DNA from: UBA7434 sp042090785
GTDB taxonomy: Bacteria; Pseudomonadota; Gammaproteobacteria; Pseudomonadales; UBA7434
Reading direction: 5' to 3'
NCBI GenBank assembly: GCA_042090785.1
Contig: JBELIP010000001.1
Span: 248,001-312,000 of the forward strand
Length of the DNA stretch: 64,000 bases
The position numbers were made by a program, and so were the translations under genes. The notes beneath the pieces are model-generated. The model was given only the letters and a program-made list of their open reading frames with translations. It had not been told where the DNA came from and made no database searches. This document shows, in pieces, positions 1 through 6,474 of the stretch; the stretch's first letter is position 1; each line of letters opens with the position of its first letter.

Positions 1-1
1 A

Positions 2-181
2 TATGTAGTAAAATTAATGGCTGAACAAACGCTGTTTGAAAATGTTGCTGGTGATGATTTATATGTGTCGCCTGCAGACTATGACCGTCCAGAAACAAAA
101 TTTGAACGTCGAGGTCAACTCTTAGGACATGGTGTTTGGGATATGGTGTTCCGCGCCATTCCTCAAAATAATAAAAAATAA
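2..181 (+). CDS. C-terminal part of an unrecognised protein (cut by window edge)
   Basis: An open frame runs in from the left edge with no stop and ends at TAA 179-181. It gives at least 59 residues, ending GHGVWDMVFRAIPQNNKK. The only in-window ATG (17) has no Shine-Dalgarno sequence in front, so this is more likely the tail of a longer gene than a small complete one. The tail is hydrophilic and acidic, then becomes Arg/Lys-rich, with no membrane segment. I do not recognise the family. It is followed 53 bp later by the CBS-domain gene on the same strand, so the two may be co-transcribed. Confidence 0.5.
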   Translation, partial: YVVKLMAEQTLFENVAGDDLYVSPADYDRPETKFERRGQLLGHGVWDMVFRAIPQNNKK

Positions 182-234
182 GACGATAAAAATTAATCGG
201 TAATTAACGCAATAGCTGAGAGCAGGAATTTTTT

Positions 235-621
235 ATGAAAACAAAACGCGTTCGTGATTTTATGGCCGAGCACTATGCAACGGTTAACCCAGACCAATCA
301 CTTGCGGCAGCGGTTCGCACTATTCTTGAGTATCATCAATCTGCCGCGCCGGTTGTCGATGCACAGCAGCAGTTAGTGGGCGTGTTATCCGAAGCCGATT
401 GTATGCGCGCCACTTTACTCGAAGGTTACTTCAATGAAGGTGTTGCTTTGGTTAAAGATCAAATGTCCGCAGGGCTGGACACTGTATCGCCAGACGAAGA
501 ACTCAGCTCTGTGTCAGATATGTTTCTTAAGAATAATCGTCGCATGATGCCTGTTGTGGAAGCTGGCATATTAGTAGGGATTATTTCTAGGCAGGATATA
601 CTAAAAGCGTTAATTAATTAG
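235..621 (+). CDS. Two-CBS-domain protein
   Basis: This 128-residue protein is almost entirely a pair of CBS motifs, at about residues 5-60 and 72-126. The first ends in VGVLSEADCMRA and the second in VGIISRQDILKA, the usual strand-helix end of a CBS unit. Tandem CBS pairs (Bateman modules) generally bind adenosyl ligands such as AMP, ATP or SAM and regulate a partner. No catalytic or membrane domain is attached, so it probably acts as a stand-alone soluble sensor whose partner is unknown. A purine-rich stretch (gagcagga) lies about 9 nt before the ATG. The gene converges with hemW, with only 6 bp between their ends. Confidence 0.85.
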   Translation: MKTKRVRDFMAEHYATVNPDQSLAAAVRTILEYHQSAAPVVDAQQQLVGVLSEADCMRATLLEGYFNEGVALVKDQMSAGLDTVSPDEELSSVSDMFLKNNRRMMPVVEAGILVGIISRQDILKALIN

Positions 622-627
622 GTGATA

Positions 628-1824
628 TTATTCAGAAAAATGGGCGATGACATCATTCAAAAATAATCGTCCTTTTTTTGTTGTCTTATAATACTTACCC
701 CTTTCCTCCATTAAACCTTGTGCTTGTAGTTGCGTTATTGAATTGTGCACTATAGAAAAATCAAGGCCTGTGTGCTGTTCGAATAACTGTGCAGAAAAAC
801 CTTGGTTTAAACGTAAAGCGTTCATCATAAATTCAATGGGTAGGTCTTCTTGTGTGATCACCGTTGATCCAGCCACTTTATTTTTTGTGCTTAGGTAGTC
901 ACTAGGCGCTCTGGTCTTCCAGCGTCGAACAACCGAACCATTGCAACTTGAAATTTTTCCATGCGCACCGGCACCGATGCCAATATAATCGCCGAACTGC
1001 CAGTAATTTTTATTGTGCCTGCTTTGATTAGCGCTTGCGGCGTGTAAATCATCTGCAGCGTATAAATCGTTTGTAGCCTGCAAAGAACCTTTTGCAAAAG
1101 CCGACACTTCATATTGCTGATAATTCGCAGCAGCTAAAGCATCAAGGCCTGTCATAAATAAATTATCTAAAATATTTTCAACAGGCAAAGTGGGTGGTCG
1201 ATTATAAAAAACAGTATTTTTTTCTATAGTTAATTGGTACCAAGAAATATGTTCTGCGGAAAGGTCGAACGCTGCTTGCAGATCATCTAAACCCTCAGCT
1301 AAAGATTGCTCCGGCAAACCATGCATAAGATCAATATTAATATTATCGAACCCACATTGGCGCGCGGTATCAAATGCATGATAAATACTACGTTTATCAT
1401 GAATGCGACCTAGCCGCATTAACGCTGCATCAGAAAAACTTTGCGCGCCTAATGATAGCCGATTAATACCGGCATCAATAAAGCCTTTAAAGTTAGCTTC
1501 GTCAACAGCACCGGGGTTAGCCTCTATTGTAATTTCTGCATGACCGGCAAAATTTAGTCGCTGATTTAATGCCGAAAAAAGCTGAATGTAAAATTCACCC
1601 GATAGTAAACTGGGCGTACCACCACCAATAAAAACCGAGTGAATAACTCTTTGCTCATCAAGAAGACTCAATTCATTGTCGAGATCATCAAGCAATGCAT
1701 TAAGATAATTTTTTTCTGGCAAATCAGAGGAATGATGTTCGTGTGAATTAAAATCGCAGTAAGGACATTTTTTTACACACCAAGGAATATGAATATATAA
1801 ACCTAATGGTGGTAGCTGAATCAA
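628..1824 (-). CDS. hemW: HemW-type radical SAM protein
   Basis: HemW is related to oxygen-independent coproporphyrinogen III oxidase but is thought to act as a heme chaperone. The radical-SAM cysteines are in place (Cys16, Cys20, Cys23 in IPWCVKKCPYC), with the GGGTPS SAM-binding motif at 67-72 and the HemW-type NYWQFGDYIGIGAGAHG segment. The protein has 398 residues, against about 378 in E. coli. The excess is mainly an insertion near residues 246-265 made of three six-residue repeats (LQATND, LYAADD, LHAASA). Translation starts at TTG, overlapping the rdgB stop as TTGA, so the two are probably translationally coupled. It is the last gene of the leftward run from 6240. Confidence 0.93.
   Translation of the reverse strand: MIQLPPLGLYIHIPWCVKKCPYCDFNSHEHHSSDLPEKNYLNALLDDLDNELSLLDEQRVIHSVFIGGGTPSLLSGEFYIQLFSALNQRLNFAGHAEITIEANPGAVDEANFKGFIDAGINRLSLGAQSFSDAALMRLGRIHDKRSIYHAFDTARQCGFDNINIDLMHGLPEQSLAEGLDDLQAAFDLSAEHISWYQLTIEKNTVFYNRPPTLPVENILDNLFMTGLDALAAANYQQYEVSAFAKGSLQATNDLYAADDLHAASANQSRHNKNYWQFGDYIGIGAGAHGKISSCNGSVVRRWKTRAPSDYLSTKNKVAGSTVITQEDLPIEFMMNALRLNQGFSAQLFEQHTGLDFSIVHNSITQLQAQGLMEERGKYYKTTKKGRLFLNDVIAHFSE
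1034..1087. repeat. Three imperfect 18-bp tandem repeats inside hemW
   Basis: On the + strand three consecutive 18-bp units lie at 1034-1051, 1052-1069 and 1070-1087. The first two read CTTGCGGCGTGTAAATCA and TCTGCAGCGTATAAATCG; the third is more diverged. Each encodes six residues, so the reading frame is kept. The array falls where other HemW proteins go straight from the SAF/SAY region to the HNxNYW motif. Confidence 0.75.
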
Positions 1825-2462
1825 CTCATTAACCCTAGCTTATTTAATTGCGCTAATAAAAGCTGTAACGCCTGACCACGATGACTGATGCGGTTTTTGA
1901 CATCACGATCAAGCTCGGCACTTGCACAAGAATATTCAGGGAGATAGAACAATGGATCATAACCAAAACCGTTACTTCCTTGCGGTTCTGGTAAAATAAC
2001 ACCGTCCCATCTTGCAACACAAACCACCGGCGACGGGTCTTTTTCATGACGCATAAAAGCCAGCGCGCAAACAAAACTAGCCTTACGCTCACTTTCTGGC
2101 TTGCCCTTTAATAACGATAAAAGTTTTTCATTATTGGCTTCGTCACTGGTTCTAATGCCATTAGCGTCTTCATTAAAGCGTGCAGAGTAAATCCCTGGCG
2201 CGCCATTTAAAGCATCAACTTCTAAACCAGAGTCATCGGCAATAGCAGCTAAGCCTGTATAATGCGCTGCATTACGGGCCTTAATAATGGCGTTTTCTAT
2301 AAAACTTAAACCGTCTTCAATCGCCTCGGGCACATCGAATTCACTTTGCGGACAAATACGAATATCTGCTGCAGAAAACAGTTGTTGAAATTCTTTTAGC
2401 TTACCAGCGTTACCGCTAGCAATGACAAATTCAGGGCGAGCTATATGTTCAGGGCGAGTCAT
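1821..2462 (-). CDS. rdgB: dITP/XTP pyrophosphatase (RdgB/HAM1 family)
   Basis: RdgB hydrolyses non-canonical purine nucleoside triphosphates (dITP, XTP) to monophosphates, keeping deaminated purines out of DNA and RNA. Family signatures are present: the N-terminal SGNAGK nucleotide-binding motif (16-21), DDSGL at 76-80 followed by GAPGIYSARF, and the C-terminal RDVKNRISHRGQAL. Its 213 residues are close to the usual 195-205, with a short N-terminal extension. The ATG at 2462 is the only good start. It sits between the DUF4426 gene and hemW on the same strand and overlaps hemW by 4 bp, the same neighbour order as in Pseudomonas. Confidence 0.95.
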   Translation of the reverse strand: MTRPEHIARPEFVIASGNAGKLKEFQQLFSAADIRICPQSEFDVPEAIEDGLSFIENAIIKARNAAHYTGLAAIADDSGLEVDALNGAPGIYSARFNEDANGIRTSDEANNEKLLSLLKGKPESERKASFVCALAFMRHEKDPSPVVCVARWDGVILPEPQGSNGFGYDPLFYLPEYSCASAELDRDVKNRISHRGQALQLLLAQLNKLGLMS

Positions 2463-2496
2463 AGATGTATGCTGTATCGTGGATATTTAGAATGGA

Positions 2497-2940
2497 TTAG
2501 TTTAAATAGAAATGATGTTCAAATTCAACATCAATTACTTCGTTACTGTTTTCTGGGCTTAGCGATGCTTTAATCACTATCATTTCGTTATCATTGCTAA
2601 TTTTGAACTTCGCTAAGTAGTAGACGGCACCTGGCTCTACAATTTCTTGAAAATCTAAATTATTCTTATGAATTAAATTAAAGCTAGTGCCTTTAATCTT
2701 ATTTGCTTTGCGCGCGGTTGTTGTGCCATCGGGCAGATGTTCAAGCATTGATAAATTAATGAGTGCAATATTCTTGGCCCGCTTAACGCCAATAGCAACT
2801 GCCGTTTCTGGCTGTAAAAAACTACTATTAAAAACACTGTAATAAACTTCGTATGCACCTTTGCGTACAGAAGTAACGTCTTGCGCGATCAACGCGCTAG
2901 AAAACAATAATGCAAAGAGCGCAGTTGTCATTTTATTCAT
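2497..2940 (-). CDS. Secreted DUF4426-family protein
   Basis: This 147-residue protein has a clear signal peptide (MNKMTTALFALLFSSALIAQ, cleavage near residue 20) and so is probably periplasmic. The rest is beta-rich (YEVYYSVFNSSFLQPETA, GAVYYLAKFKIS, EFEHHFYLN) and fits the DUF4426 family found between rdgB and metW in Pseudomonas relatives. The function is unknown. The open frame extends upstream to 2991, but that would overlap metW and put the hydrophobic signal inside the protein. The ATG at 2940 is therefore chosen, although it lacks a strong Shine-Dalgarno sequence. It probably belongs to the metX-metW-rdgB-hemW transcript. Confidence 0.8.
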   Translation of the reverse strand: MNKMTTALFALLFSSALIAQDVTSVRKGAYEVYYSVFNSSFLQPETAVAIGVKRAKNIALINLSMLEHLPDGTTTARKANKIKGTSFNLIHKNNLDFQEIVEPGAVYYLAKFKISNDNEMIVIKASLSPENSNEVIDVEFEHHFYLN

Positions 2941-2959
2941 ACAATTGTGGGTTCTATAA

Positions 2960-3568
2960 TTAACGTGTGACATGATAAATGGCATGCGCACCTAAAAAAT
3001 TGGGCCAAAGTTTGTTATACCAATGCGGCGTTCTTATTTTAGAATCCGCACCTTGCACTGTCTGCACGGTTCTGTGCAAAATTTTTATCTGCTGATCTTT
3101 ACACAAAGCCTCAAAGTCTTTAACCGTACAAAAATGGATATTTGGCGTATCGTACCAATGATAAGGCATCATTTTACTTACCGGCATTTTACCACGCAAC
3201 ATTAAATATAAACGCGCCTGCCAATGACCGAAATTGGGAAATGTAATAATACACTCTTTGCCTACGCGTAGCATTTCTTGCAAGACATAGTCTGGCCTAT
3301 GCACGGCTTGTAATGTCTGTGTCAGCAAAACGGTATCAAAGCTATTGTCGGCAAAATTATTCAGGCCTTTATCAATATCTTGCTCAATAACATTTAACCC
3401 CTTTGCAATGCATCGGGTAATATTATTCGCATCAATTTCTACACCTAAGCCACGTACGTTTTTTTTATTTACCAAATGCTCTAACAATATACCTTCGCCG
3501 CAACCTAAATCAAGCACGCGAGAGTCGGCATCAATCCACTGATTTAACGTTATTAAATCATGCCGCAT
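2960..3568 (-). CDS. metW: MetW methionine biosynthesis protein (class I SAM methyltransferase fold)
   Basis: MetW is a small methyltransferase-fold protein that is a conserved partner of MetX in methionine synthesis in many proteobacteria. The SAM-binding glycine motif LDLGCGEG lies at residues 19-26, followed by the acidic strand end GVEID. The MetW-typical segments ITFPNFGHWQARLYL and YHWYDTPNIHFCT are present. At 202 residues it is full length. The ATG at 3568 lies inside the end of metX, an 11-bp overlap that indicates translational coupling. The exact biochemical role of MetW is not settled. Confidence 0.93.
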   Translation of the reverse strand: MRHDLITLNQWIDADSRVLDLGCGEGILLEHLVNKKNVRGLGVEIDANNITRCIAKGLNVIEQDIDKGLNNFADNSFDTVLLTQTLQAVHRPDYVLQEMLRVGKECIITFPNFGHWQARLYLMLRGKMPVSKMMPYHWYDTPNIHFCTVKDFEALCKDQQIKILHRTVQTVQGADSKIRTPHWYNKLWPNFLGAHAIYHVTR

Positions 3569-4733
3569 GGTTGTCTCCTTGCGTCACTAATGTGCTTTCT
3601 TGCGTAACTCTTTGCATATAAGCAGTAAATAGTTTGTTATAACGCTCTACTGGCAAAAGAAATGAATCATGCCCAAGTGGTGCATCGACCTCGGCATAGC
3701 TAACAGATTTTTCTGCCCCAATTAAAGCATTAACAATTTCATGAGATCGCTCGGGAGAAAAGCGCCAATCGCTTGTAAAGGATACGACTAAAAACCGACA
3801 CTGAGCGGCAGAAAATGCTTTAACCGCATCATCATCATACTCCCGCGCCAAATCAAAAAGATCTAATGCTTTAGTCATTAACATATAGGTATTGGCATCA
3901 AAGCTTTCTGAAAAAACATCACCTTGATGGCGTAAATAACTTTCTACTTGAAATTCTAATTCTGATTCGACACCTTGCTCAAAGGTACCTGAGCGTAAAT
4001 CGCGGCCGAATTTTTCGCCCATTACACCATCGGATAAATAAGTAATGTGACCAATCATACGCGCAATAGCTAAACCGCGTCGCGGTAGAGTATTGTGTTG
4101 ATAATATCGACCGTTGTGAAAATCAGGGTCGGAACTAATGGCTGTGCGAGACGTTTTATTAAACGCAATATTCTGTGCAGTTAACTTAAGCGCCGAGGCA
4201 ATAACAACACAGTGGCGTAAACGCTCGGGATACTCTAACGCCCAACGCATAGCTTGCATGCCGCCAAGGCTGCCGCCAATGACGGCGGCCCACTGCTCAA
4301 CCGCTAAGTAATCCGCTAGCATTCTTTGCGTTTCTACCCAATCGCGCACTCGCAAGGTTGGGAAATCTGGGCCCCATGGTTCATTGGTTTCAGGATTAAT
4401 TGAAGAGGGGCCTGTGCTGCCTGCACAGCCACCAATATTATTAAGACTAACGACATAAAAATGATTAGTGTCTATCGCTTTACCAGGACCAATATAGTTA
4501 TCCCACCAGCCTGGCTTTTTATCATTGTCTGAGTGATAACCCGCTGCGTGATGATCGCCCGATAACGCATGGCAGATTAAGACCGCATTAGAGCATTGTG
4601 CATTTAATTCACCATAGGTTTCGTAAACAATATCGAGACTAGGCAATTCGCGCCCACAAGACACTTTAAACGGCTGCTCAAAATGAACCGTTTGAGGCGT
4701 CACAATGCCAACAGAGTTAGACGCTGAAGTCAT
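3558..4733 (-). CDS. metX: Homoserine O-acyltransferase (MetX)
   Basis: MetX acylates the hydroxyl of L-homoserine, the first committed step from homoserine to methionine. It has an alpha/beta-hydrolase fold with the catalytic triad visible: Ser155 in GGSLGG, Asp322 in SFTSDWRF and His355 in PLGHDSFL. The conserved GCAGSTGPSS loop is at 102-111. Length is 391, slightly above the usual 370-380. Many gammaproteobacterial MetX proteins use succinyl-CoA rather than acetyl-CoA, and I cannot decide between them by eye. It overlaps metW by 11 bp. The 169 bp upstream (4734-4902) shows no riboswitch I can recognise. Confidence 0.95.
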   Translation of the reverse strand: MTSASNSVGIVTPQTVHFEQPFKVSCGRELPSLDIVYETYGELNAQCSNAVLICHALSGDHHAAGYHSDNDKKPGWWDNYIGPGKAIDTNHFYVVSLNNIGGCAGSTGPSSINPETNEPWGPDFPTLRVRDWVETQRMLADYLAVEQWAAVIGGSLGGMQAMRWALEYPERLRHCVVIASALKLTAQNIAFNKTSRTAISSDPDFHNGRYYQHNTLPRRGLAIARMIGHITYLSDGVMGEKFGRDLRSGTFEQGVESELEFQVESYLRHQGDVFSESFDANTYMLMTKALDLFDLAREYDDDAVKAFSAAQCRFLVVSFTSDWRFSPERSHEIVNALIGAEKSVSYAEVDAPLGHDSFLLPVERYNKLFTAYMQRVTQESTLVTQGDNHAA

Positions 4734-4902
4734 AGCTAATTTGTCTGCCGTCGTTTTTTTTGAGTATTAATCATGTCGGTTAATCAACTTTTATTAAGCA
4801 ATCTCTTTCATTCTTATAGTGCTTTGCAGCCGCAATTGTATAGAAAAGCCTGCGACCCTGCGACTGACAAATAACATGCTCGTATGACAAACGTTTATGC
4901 CT

Positions 4903-5292
4903 TTATTGCTGTGCGAGGCTTGCGGCTTGTCGGGTAAGGTAAATTTTGACCAAAACGACAGTAAATGCAATGCCACAGACATTAGCAATAAAATCAGCGA
5001 ACGACATATATCGGTCCGGCATAAATGATTGCAGTATCTCGATAATGCCGCCATAAATCATAAGCGCAATACACCATTTAAGAAAAGGCTTGAAATGCCT
5101 AACCAATAAAAAAGCTAAACCCGCCAACTCCACGTAGGCAATAAAATGCAGTATTTTATCGACATGACTTATATCACCATCAAAATGCATGGGCTTTAAC
5201 GCTAAAAGCGTCATTAGAAGGACACTGCCTAATAACAGCGCACCTGCAAGCCGCTGACTAATTGCTCTTGATATAATTGCTCTGGACACCAT
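4903..5292 (-). CDS. VanZ-like small membrane protein
   Basis: This 129-residue protein has about four hydrophobic segments (roughly residues 16-32, 44-63, 71-87 and 98-116). The loop ILQSFMPDRYMSFADFIANVCG resembles the VanZ family signature (E-x-x-Q-x-F-x-x-x-R-x-x-x-x-x-D-x-x-x-N). VanZ itself gives low-level teicoplanin resistance in enterococci. Chromosomal relatives in proteobacteria are common and of unknown role, so resistance is not implied. The N-terminus contains a 15-bp duplication (SRAII/SRAIS), and a 15-bp x 4 array lies just upstream. It is in the middle of a leftward run between the epimerase gene and metX. Confidence 0.8.
   Translation of the reverse strand: MVSRAIISRAISQRLAGALLLGSVLLMTLLALKPMHFDGDISHVDKILHFIAYVELAGLAFLLVRHFKPFLKWCIALMIYGGIIEILQSFMPDRYMSFADFIANVCGIAFTVVLVKIYLTRQAASLAQQ
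5257..5286. repeat. 15-bp tandem duplication at the start of the VanZ-like gene
   Basis: Two adjacent 15-bp units, ACTAATTGCTCTTGA (5257-5271) and TATAATTGCTCTGGA (5272-5286), share the core TAATTGCTCT. They encode the duplicated SRAI near the N-terminus of the VanZ-like protein and lie 27 bp from a separate 15-bp array. Confidence 0.65.
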
Positions 5293-5313
5293 TGTCTTGA
5301 AATAACCTCTTAC

Positions 5314-5373
5314 ACTATAGGAACTTAGACTATAGGAACTTACACTATAAGGACTTATATTATAGGAGCTTTC
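5314..5373. repeat. Four 15-bp tandem repeats between the epimerase and VanZ-like genes
   Basis: The units are ACTATAGGAACTTAG, ACTATAGGAACTTAC, ACTATAAGGACTTAT and ATTATAGGAGCTTTC at 5314, 5329, 5344 and 5359. They fill most of the 90-bp intergenic space. Read on the - strand each unit carries AGTTCCTATAGT-like sequence and would sit in the leader of the VanZ-like gene. The stepwise divergence toward the epimerase end suggests an ageing slippage array rather than a protein-binding array, but either is possible. Confidence 0.8.
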
Positions 5374-5382
5374 ATTACTGAT

Positions 5383-6240
5383 TTATGCCTTATTGAGTAG
5401 CGCTATAAAACCGCTGCGATAATCTGGATACTGTAATTCAAAACCCGTGTTGAGTAACGCTGCATTATTGCATTGTTTATTGCCACCCCGAACAGGCGCT
5501 TCACTGTCATGTAAATCTTCGACCTTTAAGCCCTGCTTAACCGCTAACCACTCCATGACTTCACGTAATAGCGTAGGCTGGCTGTCAACGGCTAAATAGT
5601 TTGGCGCAAGCGCTCCCTCTCGTTGATATAAATCTACCAGATGAACAAAGGCGCGACTGCAATCTTCAAAATGAATTCTATTGCTATATAACACCGGCTC
5701 ACGTGGACAAATATAACCCTCGGTTAAGCGCTCGGCTAACCGACCAAGCCCACGACCATAAATACCACCAAAGCGCAGCGCACAACTCTCAGCAGGGTAA
5801 TCGGCTAGCAGTTGTTCGGCCCGCAACATAGCTTGTCCAGAGAAGCTAGTAGGCTGGGTTTCACTGCCTTCATCAACGACTGAACCATCATTTTGGTGAT
5901 AAATACTGGTTGAAGAGGCAAATAACACTAGCGGGTTATTTTCTAAACATTCTAGGCAAGTTAAAACGTTTTTTAAGCCATCGACGTAGGTTGCTTGATA
6001 GGCCTCATGAGTAAAGTTATCGGCCGTTAAAGTAATGATAACCGCATGCCAGTTATGCTGTGTGAGCGCTGCCAAGGTGGCTGGTCGAGTAATATCAACA
6101 GCAATGCCGGGCAAATCGGCAGGCAGCTTATCAATTGAGCGACGTGCGCCCACCACGTCATAGCCGCAAGCCTGCAAGCGCTTTGCCGTGGCTATACCTA
6201 GATCACCACAACCCACCATTAAAATTTTATTGCTGCTCAT
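5383..6240 (-). CDS. NAD(P)-dependent epimerase/dehydratase-like protein (YeeZ type)
   Basis: This 285-residue soluble protein starts with a Rossmann nucleotide-binding motif, ILMVGCGDLGIATAKRL (GxGxxG), followed by a basic residue pair that would favour NADP. The extended short-chain dehydrogenase pattern continues with LFASSTSIYHQNDGS (Ser and Tyr of the active-site region) and LRFGGIYGRGLGRL. It resembles E. coli YeeZ and other atypical epimerases whose substrate is unknown. It is the first gene of the leftward run toward hemW. The 234 bp separating it from the divergent recG probably holds promoters for both. The exact substrate cannot be read from sequence. Confidence 0.8.
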   Translation of the reverse strand: MSSNKILMVGCGDLGIATAKRLQACGYDVVGARRSIDKLPADLPGIAVDITRPATLAALTQHNWHAVIITLTADNFTHEAYQATYVDGLKNVLTCLECLENNPLVLFASSTSIYHQNDGSVVDEGSETQPTSFSGQAMLRAEQLLADYPAESCALRFGGIYGRGLGRLAERLTEGYICPREPVLYSNRIHFEDCSRAFVHLVDLYQREGALAPNYLAVDSQPTLLREVMEWLAVKQGLKVEDLHDSEAPVRGGNKQCNNAALLNTGFELQYPDYRSGFIALLNKA

Positions 6241-6474
6241 TTTATTGCCTTAAGCATAAAAGCTTTCACCGTTTTAACATCGCTGATCATAAATAGGTCA
6301 TAATATGAAATCTTAAGTTTAATGGTTTAACCCAATAGACAATTTAACACACCGGCTTATAAATGACGCTGACTGAATTTAAGCACATCATCACTCTGTC
6401 GTGTAGCTTGCTCTTAGTTGAGGCGAATACGTCGCGCTTTTCAACTGCATGTGCCTGTTGAGTTGAATAAGCCT

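Noticed and set aside
4794..5054. 86-codon frame overlapping the VanZ-like gene on the same strand
   Set aside because: The VanZ-like frame shows the family motif and membrane pattern; this one is an out-of-frame shadow.
5314..5373. The 15-bp array as multiple -10 promoter elements (TATAGG/TATAAG)
   Set aside because: The elements are on the + strand, while the downstream gene in that direction is the end of the epimerase gene; no -35 partners are visible.
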